Source: an uncultured Odoribacter sp. (GTDB lineage Bacteria > Bacteroidota > Bacteroidia > Bacteroidales > Marinifilaceae). Taken from it: a DNA stretch of 64,000 bases. Positions within the stretch are counted from its first letter, which is position 1. The number at the start of each line of letters is the position of its first letter. The translations under genes and the position numbers were made by a program. Shown here one piece after another: positions 55,188-63,686 of this stretch. Under the pieces are notes generated by a model. It worked only from the letters and a program-made list of their open reading frames with translations. It was not told where the DNA came from and did not search any database. The stretch lies in contig CAJTPD010000002.1 of NCBI GenBank assembly GCA_910578105.1, forward strand, positions 145,269 through 209,268. Direction: 5' to 3'.

Positions 55188-56330
55188 ATGGAGAATTTTA
55201 TCTTTCAGAATCCGACGAAATTAATTTTCGGGAAAGGAATGATTGCTCAGTTGTCTAAGGAAATTCCGGAAGGGAAACGGGTGATGCTCACTTTCGGTGG
55301 CGGAAGTGTAAAAAAGAACGGAGTTTATGAGCAGGTTAAGGAGGCTTTAAAAGGTTTTGATGTCGTTGAATTTTGGGGAATTGAAGCAAACCCGAAAATA
55401 GAAACACTTCGTAAAGCGATTCAGTTGGGAAAAGAGAAGAAAGTGGATTTTTTACTGGCTGTGGGAGGAGGTTCTGTGATTGACGGAACGAAATTGATTT
55501 CTGCCGGATTGATGTATGAGGGAGATGCTTGGGAATTGGTGCTGAAAGGGAGTTTCCGGCATACCGTACCGCTCGGAGCAGTGCTGACTTTACCGGCCAC
55601 TGGTTCAGAAATGAATAGCGGAGCAGTGATTTCGCGTTCTGAGACTGCTGAAAAATATCCGTTTTATTCCAATTATCCGGTATTTTCTGTTTTAGATCCT
55701 ACGGTTACTTTTTCTTTGCCGGTGTATCAGGTGGCTTGCGGAATTGCCGATACTTTTGTGCATGTGATGGAACAATATATGACTGTCCCCGGACAATCCC
55801 GCTTGATGGACCGTTGGGCCGAAGGAATTCTGCATTCGCTTATTGAAATTGCTCCGGAAATTATACAGCACCAGGATAATTATGATAAAATGGCTGATTT
55901 TATGCTTTGTGCTACGATGGGACTCAATGGCTTTATCGCTTTGGGTGTGAGACAGGATTGGGCAACCCATATGATTGGTCACGAGCTGACAGCTTTGCAT
56001 GATTTAACGCATGGTGCTACTTTGGCTATTGTATTGCCCGGATTGCTCCGGACGCTGAAAGAAAAGAAACGGGCTAAATTGTTGCAATACGGAGAACGGG
56101 TTTGGGGGATTACCGGAAACAGTGAGGAGGACCGTATAGAAAAAGCTATTGCCTGTACAGAGGATTTCTTCAAAAGTCTGGGCTTGCCGACTCGTTTAGG
56201 GGATGTTCAAATCGGAGAAGAAACCATAAAGGAAATAGAAAGACGGTTTACGGAGCGCAAGGTTGGCTATGGAGAAGATCAGGATGTAACCGGAACAGTG
56301 GCCCGGCAGATACTGGAAAATTGTAAATGA
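55188..56330 (+). CDS. Iron-containing alcohol dehydrogenase (YqhD/BdhA type)
   Basis: The protein has 380 residues of the group III (iron) ADH family. The NAD(P)-binding motif is in LAVGGGSVIDGTKLI (about 92-106). Metal ligands come from DTFVHVMEQY (about 190-199) and HMIGHELTALHDLTHGATLA (about 263-282). It resembles butanol dehydrogenase/YqhD enzymes that reduce aldehydes. Start MENFIFQNPTKLIFGKG is typical of this clade. The gene has its own promoter-like box. No adjacent fermentation gene reveals the aldehyde. Confidence 0.93.
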   Translation: MENFIFQNPTKLIFGKGMIAQLSKEIPEGKRVMLTFGGGSVKKNGVYEQVKEALKGFDVVEFWGIEANPKIETLRKAIQLGKEKKVDFLLAVGGGSVIDGTKLISAGLMYEGDAWELVLKGSFRHTVPLGAVLTLPATGSEMNSGAVISRSETAEKYPFYSNYPVFSVLDPTVTFSLPVYQVACGIADTFVHVMEQYMTVPGQSRLMDRWAEGILHSLIEIAPEIIQHQDNYDKMADFMLCATMGLNGFIALGVRQDWATHMIGHELTALHDLTHGATLAIVLPGLLRTLKEKKRAKLLQYGERVWGITGNSEEDRIEKAIACTEDFFKSLGLPTRLGDVQIGEETIKEIERRFTERKVGYGEDQDVTGTVARQILENCK

Positions 56331-56440
56331 AAAGTTTGCTAATACAACGCTGAAGAGAAGAGTACTTTTTTCATTTTCCAGGTGATTTTACAGCTTCTTT
56401 TGTTAATTTAGCGGCTTACTAATTATATGAATGAGAAGTC

Positions 56441-57415
56441 ATGTATACAATAGAACAACTTAGAGACATTATAAAAGCTGAGTTAAATAAGCAGGAATAT
56501 GTGGAAGAGCCATATTCTCTTTTTGAACCCATAAAGTATATCATGGAAGATGGCGGAAAGCGTTTGCGTCCGGTGCTGACTTTAATGGCTTATAATTTGT
56601 ATCGGGATGATATAGAAAAGGCATTGAAGTCGGCTATTGGTATAGAGATTTTTCATAATTATACTTTATTGCATGATGATGTGATGGATGATGCAGAGTT
56701 GCGCAGGGGGCGTCAGACAGTGCATAAAAAATGGAACAGCAATGTGGCGATTCTCAGTGGCGATGCTGCTGCTATTACCGCTTACAAGTATATAGAGACA
56801 GTGGAAGATTCCTATCTGCGTTTTGTGATTGACGGGTTCAATCAGGTGGCAATGGATGTGTGTAAGGGTCAGCAGTATGATATGGAATTTGAAAGCCGGG
56901 ATGATGTTTCCGTGGAGGAATATATTCAGATGATTTATCTGAAGACTTCCGTGCTGATTGCAGGAAGTATGCGTCATGGAGCATTGATTGCCGGAGCCCC
57001 GGAGCACGAATATAATGCGTTGTATGATTTTGGCGGATATCTGGGACTGGTATTTCAGTTGCAGGATGATTACCTGGATGTTTACGGAGATGTGAAAGAA
57101 TTTGGGAAGAGTATAGGGGGAGATATTATTTGTAATAAAAAGACTTATTTGTTGATTAAAGCATTGGAACTTGCCGGGGATAAAGATAAAGCACTTCTGA
57201 ACGAATGGTTGAAGAAAAAACAGTTTGATGCGGCTGAAAAGATTAAAGAAGTGACAGATATATACAATCGTGTGGGAGTCAGAGAAGCAGCGATGGCTAA
57301 AATAGGTGATTATCTGGAAAAAAGCCGTGGTGCCCTTGAAAAAATAGAGGTGCCTGAGGAGCGGAAGATACATTTCCGTGAGATGATAGATTTTATTGGC
57401 GGACGTAAGAAGTGA
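56441..57415 (+). CDS. Trans-polyprenyl diphosphate synthase
   Basis: The protein has 324 residues. The first Asp-rich motif is LLHDDVMDDAELRRG (about 73-87) and the second LQDDYLDVYGD (about 207-217), with GGKRLRP near residue 34. These define E-type prenyl transferases that extend dimethylallyl or farnesyl diphosphate; chain length is set by residues before the first motif and cannot be fixed here, so it could make C15, C20 or longer chains. It draws on the MEP pathway (dxs at 29 kb). dCMP deaminase-like gene follows 21 nt after. Confidence 0.93.
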   Translation: MYTIEQLRDIIKAELNKQEYVEEPYSLFEPIKYIMEDGGKRLRPVLTLMAYNLYRDDIEKALKSAIGIEIFHNYTLLHDDVMDDAELRRGRQTVHKKWNSNVAILSGDAAAITAYKYIETVEDSYLRFVIDGFNQVAMDVCKGQQYDMEFESRDDVSVEEYIQMIYLKTSVLIAGSMRHGALIAGAPEHEYNALYDFGGYLGLVFQLQDDYLDVYGDVKEFGKSIGGDIICNKKTYLLIKALELAGDKDKALLNEWLKKKQFDAAEKIKEVTDIYNRVGVREAAMAKIGDYLEKSRGALEKIEVPEERKIHFREMIDFIGGRKK

Positions 57416-57436
57416 GTTTTATTTAGTCAAGGCATT

Positions 57437-57889
57437 ATGGAAGAAGCTGCTAAACAAAGGTTATTGGATGTGCGGTATTTAAGGATGGCGCGGATATGGT
57501 CTGAAAATTCTTATTGTAAACGTCGCCAGGTGGGGGCTCTTATTGTTAAAGATAAATCTATTATTTCTGATGGTTATAACGGAACACCTTCCGGTTTTGA
57601 GAATTTATGCGAAGATGAAACCGACCGTACCAAACCTTACGTATTACATGCTGAAGCAAATGCAATTACAAAGGTTGCAAAGTCCGGTAACAGCAGTGAG
57701 GGAGCAACTTTATATGTGACTGCTTCACCTTGTATAGAATGTGCCAAACTGATTATTCAGGCCGGAATTGTCAGGGTGGTTTATTCTGAATTGTATCGTT
57801 GTTGTGACGGAATTGAATTGTTGGAAAAGGCAGGTATTCAGGTTGACCTGGTAGAGATCGGAGCGGGATGTTGTAAAGTTGAAATTTGA
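57437..57889 (+). CDS. dCMP deaminase / ComEB-like zinc deaminase
   Basis: The protein has 150 residues of the cytidine-deaminase fold. The zinc site is HAEANA (about 72-77) with PCIEC (about 97-101), both complete. An upstream ARIWSENSYCKRRQVGALIV and YNGTPSGFENLCED fit deoxycytidylate deaminases, which convert dCMP to dUMP for thymidylate synthesis. The next gene starts 4 nt after the stop, so the two are probably an operon with the prenyl synthase gene. Confidence 0.93.
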   Translation: MEEAAKQRLLDVRYLRMARIWSENSYCKRRQVGALIVKDKSIISDGYNGTPSGFENLCEDETDRTKPYVLHAEANAITKVAKSGNSSEGATLYVTASPCIECAKLIIQAGIVRVVYSELYRCCDGIELLEKAGIQVDLVEIGAGCCKVEI

Positions 57890-57893
57890 AAAT

Positions 57894-59498
57894 ATGTATA
57901 ATAATAAATTAAAGATAATTCTTTGGCCGTTAATACTGGCTTTGGCCATTGTGTCGGGGATGGTGATTAATTCGTTGTTAAACAGCCGTCAGGGAATCAG
58001 TGTAGGTAATCAGAATGTATTTGCGCCGGTACAGGGGAGTAAACTGGACCTGATTTTGAATATGATTAATTATTCCTATGTGGATACTGTGGATGTAAAG
58101 AAGATAGAAGAGAATGCAATTCCACAGATTTTGAAAGACCTGGACCCTCATACAGTATATATACCGGCAAAAGATATGCAACGGGTGAATGAGGAGATAG
58201 TGGGTAATTTTGGCGGAATAGGGGTGCAATTTTATAAATATCTGGATACGGTGACTGTTGTTAAGGTAGTACCCGGAGGTCCTGCTGAAAAAGCCCGGTT
58301 ATTGGACGGAGACCGTATTATAAAAGTCAATGATTCTGTTGTAGCCGGTAATAATATGAATACCGATGCCATTATGAAAATGATGCGCGGAGAAATCGGA
58401 ACAGATGTGGAATTGACAATTGTAAGACGGGGAGAAAATAAGCCGGTAATTAAAAAAGTGACAAGAGGCAGTATACCGATTAAAAGTGTGGATGTGGCAT
58501 ATATGCTTGATGATACGACGGGTTTAATCAAGGTAAGGACTTTTGGAATGAATACTTACGAGGAGTTTATGCAGGCTATGGAAAAGCTTTCTGCACAAGG
58601 AATGCGTAAAGTAATCATTGATTTGCGTCAGAATGAAGGCGGAATTTTGCCTATAGCTATCCGTATGATTAATGAATTTTTACCTGAAGGAAAGCTGATA
58701 CTTTATACTCAGGGAAAGTCTTCTCCGCGGATGGATTATAATTCGAATGGAAAAGGGAGATATCAGCAATTGCCTTTAGCGGTATTAATTGATGAGTTCA
58801 GTGCTTCGGCCAGTGAGATTTTTGCCGGAGCCATTCAGGATAATGACCGGGGAACTATTATCGGGCGGCGTTCTTTCGGGAAAGGATTGGTGCAGGAACA
58901 GCGTCTTTTACCGGATGGTTCTGCATTGCGTCTGACGGTTGCCCGTTATTATATTCCTTCGGGACGTTCCATACAGAAACCTTATGACCAGGGAAAAGAA
59001 AAATATTATGAAGATATTTTGGTCCGTTTGCGTCATGGTGAGTTTGGTCAGAAGGATAGTATCCGTTTTGATGAGAATCTGAAATTTAAAACAGTTGGTG
59101 GACGTACAGTGTATGGAGGTGGAGGGGTGATGCCTGACGTTTTTGTACCAGCAGATACTTCCGGTTATTCGGAGTATATGGTTAAAGTAAACCGGTTATC
59201 TCAGATATTATACGATTATACTTTTGATTTTATGGACAGACATCGTTCTGAGATGAAAAATATAAAGGATTATAAGCAATTGCTGGAATATCTGAAAAAA
59301 TTTGATTTGGTTAATGAAATGGCTGATTATGCGGTACAACGCGGAGTAAAGCGGGATGCTAAAGGTATCAGGACGTCTTATGCTATCCTGGATAATACCA
59401 TAAAAGCTTTTATCGGTCGGCATGTATTGGATGACGAAGGTTTTTATCCGATTTATCAGATGAACGATGAAACGGTTAGAGAGGCTGTGAAAGAATGA
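57894..59498 (+). CDS. S41 family C-terminal processing peptidase (second copy)
   Basis: About 534 residues from the ATG at 57894, which is preferred to a TTG at 57879 inside the preceding gene. N-terminal membrane anchor (about 7-28), PDZ domain (about 85-175), S41 domain with SASASE (about 303-308) and Lys in SFGKG (about 330). Catalytic residues are intact. It differs from the 11.3-kb homologue in linkers and tail, so the two probably act on different periplasmic substrates. It belongs to the prenyl synthase-deaminase-protease run and is followed 13 nt later by an endonuclease gene. Confidence 0.92.
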   Translation: MYNNKLKIILWPLILALAIVSGMVINSLLNSRQGISVGNQNVFAPVQGSKLDLILNMINYSYVDTVDVKKIEENAIPQILKDLDPHTVYIPAKDMQRVNEEIVGNFGGIGVQFYKYLDTVTVVKVVPGGPAEKARLLDGDRIIKVNDSVVAGNNMNTDAIMKMMRGEIGTDVELTIVRRGENKPVIKKVTRGSIPIKSVDVAYMLDDTTGLIKVRTFGMNTYEEFMQAMEKLSAQGMRKVIIDLRQNEGGILPIAIRMINEFLPEGKLILYTQGKSSPRMDYNSNGKGRYQQLPLAVLIDEFSASASEIFAGAIQDNDRGTIIGRRSFGKGLVQEQRLLPDGSALRLTVARYYIPSGRSIQKPYDQGKEKYYEDILVRLRHGEFGQKDSIRFDENLKFKTVGGRTVYGGGGVMPDVFVPADTSGYSEYMVKVNRLSQILYDYTFDFMDRHRSEMKNIKDYKQLLEYLKKFDLVNEMADYAVQRGVKRDAKGIRTSYAILDNTIKAFIGRHVLDDEGFYPIYQMNDETVREAVKE

Positions 59499-59511
59499 CC
59501 GGTGTAGTGGT

Positions 59512-60312
59512 ATGAAACTGAACATTTTTTTTATTTTGATAGCTGTAGGATTACTTGCAGGAGGATTCTGCAGCTATAATTGTTTCTCTGAACATCGTTT
59601 AGTATCAATCCCTGTCATTGTTTCCGGGAATGAGTCAGAGCCGGTGGTCCATGAAATAGACTATTTGCCGGGAAAAACCGGAGAAATGGTATACCATCGT
59701 TTTTTTACTCTGAGCTATAATGCAGCACATAAACAGGCCAATTGGGTTTATTATAGTCCGTGTATAGGAAAAGAAGGGAATGAAATCAGACGTACAAATG
59801 ATTTTCGGGAAGATTACATGGTTGCTTCCGGTTCTGCGAAACCTTCCGATTATGTAAAAAGCGGATATGACCGTGGACATCTTTGTCCCGCCGGTGATAT
59901 GACACAATCTGTTGAAGCTATGAGTGAAACTTTTTATATGTCGAATATGTCGCCTCAGGTTCCGGGTTTTAATCGGGGAATCTGGAAATCTTTGGAGGCA
60001 CAGGTGAGAAAATGGGGGAAAGAAGAGCAGATACATGTCGTTACGGGGCCGGTATTTGAGAATGAAAAAGGAAAAATCGGGGAGAGTCGGGTTACTATAC
60101 CCGGATATTATTATAAAGTGATTTATTCGCCTGCGAGGAAACAGATGATTGCTTTTGTTTTACCGAACGAAAAAAGTAATAAAAAGTTTACTGACCATAT
60201 TGTTTCTGTAGATTCCGTAGAGAATTTTACCGGAATTGATTTCTTTGTGCATTTGCCTGATACATTAGAAAATCGTCTTGAGGCGAAATCGGATTATATG
60301 AAATGGCAGTAA
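59512..60312 (+). CDS. DNA/RNA non-specific endonuclease (NUC1 family), exported
   Basis: The protein has 266 residues. An N-terminal hydrophobic segment (about 4-22) indicates export or anchoring. The beta-beta-alpha-metal nuclease signature DRGHLCPAGDM (D120-M130, catalytic His123) is intact, followed by YMSNMSPQVPGFNRGIWKSL with the metal-binding Asn. Relatives degrade DNA and RNA without sequence preference and are often secreted for nutrient use. It is last in the plus-strand run and converges on the L,D-transpeptidase gene with a 6-nt gap. Confidence 0.93.
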   Translation: MKLNIFFILIAVGLLAGGFCSYNCFSEHRLVSIPVIVSGNESEPVVHEIDYLPGKTGEMVYHRFFTLSYNAAHKQANWVYYSPCIGKEGNEIRRTNDFREDYMVASGSAKPSDYVKSGYDRGHLCPAGDMTQSVEAMSETFYMSNMSPQVPGFNRGIWKSLEAQVRKWGKEEQIHVVTGPVFENEKGKIGESRVTIPGYYYKVIYSPARKQMIAFVLPNEKSNKKFTDHIVSVDSVENFTGIDFFVHLPDTLENRLEAKSDYMKWQ

Positions 60313-60318
60313 AATTTC

Positions 60319-60957
60319 TCAAACTTTGTTTTTTCCATATATGTAGAGGAGAGAACCATTTTTGATGGTATCAATTATCTGGGAGCTGATAGCGGGTGGT
60401 AAAGCAGGACATCCCAGACTTCTGCCCAACCGGTTTTGTTTTTTCAGAACTGCAGGGTCAGCATAATCCGCACCGTGAATTACAATGGAGCGTTCCCGGG
60501 CTTTGTCATTAATGCCCTGTTCTAATCCATCCAACAAAAGGGAATAGCCGTTTTTACCGATATAGGTGTTTCCGGTAAGGAAAAATCCCAGGGAACTTTT
60601 ATGGGAGCCGGGTTGGTTGGAAAAAGAAACTGCGTAATTTTCACCGCTGGCACGGCCATGGGAAACATAGGAACTGAACAGTACTTTTTCCTGCTTTAAA
60701 TCAATCACACAAAATCTTTTTTCTGTAGATGGTTTGGTGAAATCAATAAGTACTAACAACGAATTATTTTCATTTGTTATATATTTTGTATATCCTGCCA
60801 AGGCTTGCCGAAAGGCCGGAAAACTAATTGTTTCTGACAGGTTGAGGGTTTCATAGAGCCGGAAATTTTCGGCATGGGCAGTTCCCGGCAACCAGAGTTC
60901 TCCCATTGAAATTTTAAAACAAGTGATTAGCAACACCAATATCCCAATTTTTTTCAT
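60319..60957 (-). CDS. YkuD_2-type murein L,D-transpeptidase domain protein
   Basis: The protein has 212 residues with a signal peptide (1-19). The catalytic region includes SHKSSLGFFLTGNTY (about 118-132), SIVIHGADYA (His161) and GRSLGCPALP (Cys183), the His/Cys pair of the YkuD_2 family. Such enzymes form or modify 3-3 cross-links or attach proteins to peptidoglycan. It lies 13 nt downstream of a classical YkuD gene on the same strand; the two are probably co-expressed. Confidence 0.9.
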   Translation of the reverse strand: MKKIGILVLLITCFKISMGELWLPGTAHAENFRLYETLNLSETISFPAFRQALAGYTKYITNENNSLLVLIDFTKPSTEKRFCVIDLKQEKVLFSSYVSHGRASGENYAVSFSNQPGSHKSSLGFFLTGNTYIGKNGYSLLLDGLEQGINDKARERSIVIHGADYADPAVLKKQNRLGRSLGCPALPPAISSQIIDTIKNGSLLYIYGKNKV

Positions 60958-60970
60958 TTCTTTTTTTTAA

Positions 60971-61885
60971 TTAGTCAAATACTATTACCAAAGCTTTTCC
61001 GATGGATGCCCAGTCAAAAATAAATTTTGCATGTGAAGTTGCATTTCGCACACACATATGTGAACGTGGAATGGTTCCCAAAGACCAGCTATATTCATAA
61101 ACTGTTTTATTGGGATAGGTCAGTGCAATTCCGTGTAAATAAGCACCTCCGGAAAAACGGCTGGCCCATGGAGCATAGCCGGCCAGTTCATTTTTTCCAT
61201 CTTGTAAATAAAACATTTTTTCTAATTTTCCGATTACCACATAAATGCCGACGGGTGTTTCCCAATAAAAAGGAGGTCGTTTGACACCGGATGTAATGGG
61301 ATTCATACTCCTGATAAGCCAGGTTGTATCCCCTCGTTCCAGCGTCACAGCGTTTTGATTAGTCCGATCTACAAACACCAGTTTTCGAAAATCTCCTCCT
61401 CCTAAACGGTTGACATATTTTGCCGGAACAATCCATTCTCCCTTAAAGGTTGCCGGACTGACCAGCAAATAATCAGCGGAGTCACTAATTACGGATACTA
61501 ACATTCCATCCCGTCCGTAGCGTTCGGGAACTGTCAGATTTTCTCTCCGATAGAATGGTATGGCCTGGTTTCTTCTGACTCCGTACTTATCCTGTGTTTC
61601 CCGGTAATGTATGTTCTGATGTGCAGAATCGGCAACAGGAACCCAGCCGTTCCGGTTCCGGTAATTGTTTAAGACTCCGAATTCTTTAGCTTTATTTTCA
61701 AACACGATTAAAGAATCTATTTTATTTTTAATTTTATTCCACTGAAATTCTCGCTTACCTTTACCATACTTATAGGTATCTTTCAATGTGTGCCGGTCGT
61801 ATAGTAAAGATTTTTCCAATTTAACGCTTATGGTTAGCCAACCAATCACTGGCAGGATAAATATCCAAATCAGTTTTTTTTTCAT
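60971..61885 (-). CDS. YkuD-type L,D-transpeptidase
   Basis: About 304 residues from the ATG at 61885. An N-terminal hydrophobic helix (about 4-22) anchors or exports it. The C-terminal YkuD domain has LHGIALTY and the active-site SHMCVRN (Cys about 278). The common SHGC motif carries Met in place of Gly; I believe this occurs in other Bacteroidetes members. An ATG at 61912 would place nine polar residues before the signal and was rejected. Upstream are a -7 box and, further off, a palindromic tandem repeat. Confidence 0.9.
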   Translation of the reverse strand: MKKKLIWIFILPVIGWLTISVKLEKSLLYDRHTLKDTYKYGKGKREFQWNKIKNKIDSLIVFENKAKEFGVLNNYRNRNGWVPVADSAHQNIHYRETQDKYGVRRNQAIPFYRRENLTVPERYGRDGMLVSVISDSADYLLVSPATFKGEWIVPAKYVNRLGGGDFRKLVFVDRTNQNAVTLERGDTTWLIRSMNPITSGVKRPPFYWETPVGIYVVIGKLEKMFYLQDGKNELAGYAPWASRFSGGAYLHGIALTYPNKTVYEYSWSLGTIPRSHMCVRNATSHAKFIFDWASIGKALVIVFD

Positions 61886-61958
61886 AACCTTACAAAATTT
61901 TTTGTCTGGCATACGCGAAAAACACCTGATTTGTTCTGATTCAGCCTTTTCCGAAGAA

Positions 61959-61966
61959 CAAAATTA
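61959..61966 (-). promoter_or_regulatory. Putative -7 box for the L,D-transpeptidase pair
   Basis: TAATTTTG on the minus strand fits TAnnTTTG. The start would fall near 61952, giving a leader of about 67 nt. Confidence 0.42.
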
Positions 61967-62085
61967 ATGGATAAAAGTAAATTTCCTGCTGAATTCAGAT
62001 TATTTAGGAAAGCTTCACTTCTGTAAAATCAGTCGGTTGTTCAGAGGAACAATTTTGCTTATTTGATGGTCATTGATACATTACG

Positions 62086-62190
62086 AATTTTGCTTTCTTC
62101 GACATATCATGGATGATATGTTTAAAAATTCTGCTTTTTTCGACATATCATGGATGATATGTTTAAAAATTCTGCTTTCTTCGACATATT
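62086..62190. repeat. 41-bp tandem repeat with internal 20-bp palindromes
   Basis: Two full copies of a 41-bp unit (62086-62126 and 62127-62167) and a 23-bp partial third (62168-62190) are joined head to tail. The two full copies differ at two positions. Each full copy contains ACATATCATGGATGATATGT (62102-62121 and 62143-62162): two perfect 9-bp arms about a GG centre. The third copy breaks down inside the palindrome. An isolated AATTTTGCTT at 62051-62060 may be a decayed earlier unit. Confidence 0.9.
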
Positions 62191-62246
62191 ATTGTAAGTC
62201 GTAGGATAATACTTTTTATAAATGTTTCTTTAACTATTAGTATCCT

Positions 62247-63365
62247 TTATGAATTGACAGATTCAATACTTTCTGGTGATGATTCGATTTCCTTTCCACT
62301 CCCCATAAATAACTTTATCAAGGGGAGATTTAAATAGTATTTATTTCTACCCACTTTGACGTCTTTAATAAAACCTTTTTCTGCTAATTTTTGCAAATAC
62401 TTTGAAGCTGTCTGACGATTTACATTTAGTTCTTGTTGTACGAATTCTATTTTGGTATAAGGGTGACTGAAAAGATTATTCAGCAGTTCATGTCTGTAAA
62501 TATTGGGAAGTTCGTTCTTAATACCTATTTCATAGTTTTGCATTAAGCGGCCTATTTCTTGTACTAATTCGATTGTTTCTTGAGCGGTTTTCTCAATTCC
62601 TTTTAAAATGAATAGAATCCATGATTCCCAGTTTCCATTGTCTCTTACATTTTGCAGTAAACGATAATATTCAGTTTTATTACGAATAATATATCTGCTT
62701 AGGTATAATATAGGTAAATCCAATAAATCTTTAATTACTATATATAAGATATTTATGATACGTCCGGTTCTACCATTTCCGTCATAAAAAGGGTGGATGC
62801 TTTCAAACTGGTGATGAATAATTGCCAATTTAATTAAAGGGTCTATTTCACAAACAGAATCGTCATTAATGAATAATTCCAGGTTTTCCATATATATTTC
62901 GATGTCTGTCCGGTCTTGGGGAGGTGTATATACAATATCACCTGTTTGCTGATTTTTTAATGTAGTGCCCGGTGTGTTTCTAAAGCCAGCTTTATTACGT
63001 TCCAAGCATTCTTGAATTTCCCGGATTATATTGTTAGTAAGTAATTTGCTCTTACGAATTAATGCAAATCCGTGTTTTAATGCCTCTGAATAATGTAGTA
63101 CTTCTTTTGTCTCACTGGTGATAGTCAAAGAAGTTTTGTCTAATTCGGCTTTATATAATTCATCATGTGTAGTGACAATATTTTCAACAGCAGAACTGTC
63201 TTTAGCTTCTTGTAATACTAAAGTGTTAATTAGTATATTTTCATTCGGGATAGTTCTTGCTATACCTTTTAATTCTGCTAATCTTTTGTTGGCATGATTA
63301 ACTTGTTTTAAAATATCCTTTGTTTCAATTTCTTGATTTAAAGGTAGTATAGGAATTTTATACAT
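62247..63365 (-). CDS. Fic family AMPylase with winged-helix tail
   Basis: The protein has 372 residues. The Fic motif HPFYDGNGRTGR (191-202) is complete, so AMP transfer is possible. N-terminally SSAVEN (57-62) fits the inhibitory (S/T)xxxE(G/N) helix of class II Fic proteins, in which the Glu blocks ATP until displaced. A C-terminal winged helix-turn-helix (about 300-355, VQQELNVNRQTASKYLQKL) could bind DNA. The target is unknown; no antitoxin gene adjoins it. A -7 box lies at 63385-63392. The protein looks functional. Confidence 0.93.
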   Translation of the reverse strand: MYKIPILPLNQEIETKDILKQVNHANKRLAELKGIARTIPNENILINTLVLQEAKDSSAVENIVTTHDELYKAELDKTSLTITSETKEVLHYSEALKHGFALIRKSKLLTNNIIREIQECLERNKAGFRNTPGTTLKNQQTGDIVYTPPQDRTDIEIYMENLELFINDDSVCEIDPLIKLAIIHHQFESIHPFYDGNGRTGRIINILYIVIKDLLDLPILYLSRYIIRNKTEYYRLLQNVRDNGNWESWILFILKGIEKTAQETIELVQEIGRLMQNYEIGIKNELPNIYRHELLNNLFSHPYTKIEFVQQELNVNRQTASKYLQKLAEKGFIKDVKVGRNKYYLNLPLIKLFMGSGKEIESSPESIESVNS

Positions 63366-63384
63366 GTCCAGTTATTTAATTCTA

Positions 63385-63392
63385 CAAATTTA
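63385..63392 (-). promoter_or_regulatory. Putative -7 box for the Fic gene
   Basis: TAAATTTG on the minus strand fits TAnnTTTG. The predicted start is near 63378, about 12 nt before the ATG. TTTT lies 19 nt upstream. Confidence 0.4.
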
Positions 63393-63489
63393 AAATTTTT
63401 AGAGGTTAAGTAAAATCTTACACTGATAAATTTAAAATCTGAAGTGGAAATATGTTTATACAGAAAATTTTGTGGGAGTAAATTCAAAA

Positions 63490-63522
63490 AAACCGACTGA
63501 AAGTAAAGCTTTCAATCGGTTT
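63490..63522 (-). terminator. Intrinsic terminator of tRNA-Pro
   Basis: On the minus strand a 14-bp stem with one wobble (63509-63522 with 63490-63503, AAACCGATTGAAAG type) is followed by a run of seven T residues. It is 12 nt after the tRNA 3' end. Confidence 0.88.
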
Positions 63523-63534
63523 GCTTATTTTCTG

Positions 63535-63607
63535 TCGAGATGACTGGACTTGAACCAGCGGCCTCCACGTCCCGAACGTGGCGCGCTACCAACTGCGCTA
63601 CATCTCG
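63535..63607 (-). tRNA. tRNA-Pro(CGG)
   Basis: On the minus strand: acceptor CGAGATG with CATCTCG, a D-arm containing AGTTGGTAG, anticodon stem CCACG/CGTGG with loop TTCGGGA (anticodon CGG, reading CCG), T-arm with loop TTCAAGT, discriminator A. CCA is not encoded. A tRNA-Pro with anticodon TGG presumably lies elsewhere. Confidence 0.93.
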
Positions 63608-63617
63608 TTTACGGTTG

Positions 63618-63625
63618 CAAATGTA
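63618..63625 (-). promoter_or_regulatory. Putative -7 box for tRNA-Pro
   Basis: TACATTTG on the minus strand fits TAnnTTTG, 10 nt before the mature tRNA 5' end. -33 match is weak. Confidence 0.45.
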
Positions 63626-63648
63626 ATAAAAGTATCAACAAAATGTAC

Positions 63649-63656
63649 TATATTTG
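63649..63656 (+). promoter_or_regulatory. Putative -7 box for rbfA
   Basis: TATATTTG fits TAnnTTTG. A start near 63663 leaves about 24 nt before the rbfA ATG at 63687. It is divergent from the tRNA-Pro promoter. Confidence 0.45.
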
Positions 63657-63686
63657 TTGAAATTTTTTCAACTTAATTTTAACGAC

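Larger units (their letters stand above)
61886..62246. other. Intergenic region upstream of L,D-transpeptidase gene
   Basis: This 361-bp gap lies between the 3' end of the Fic gene and the start of the L,D-transpeptidase gene. It contains a -7 box (61959-61966) and a 41-bp tandem repeat (62086-62190). No coding potential was seen. Confidence 0.7.

Noticed and set aside
56666..57373. A 235-codon open frame antisense to the prenyl synthase gene
   Set aside because: It is a shadow of a well-supported gene with all catalytic motifs; its translation has no recognisable feature or start context.
62086..62190. The 41-bp repeat as a CRISPR array
   Set aside because: The copies are directly joined with no unique spacers, there are fewer than three full copies, and no cas genes are present.
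62247..63607. The Fic gene as cargo integrated at the tRNA-Pro 3' end
   Set aside because: No integrase, no duplicated tRNA 3' segment and no codon-use break was seen between 61.9 and 63.5 kb.
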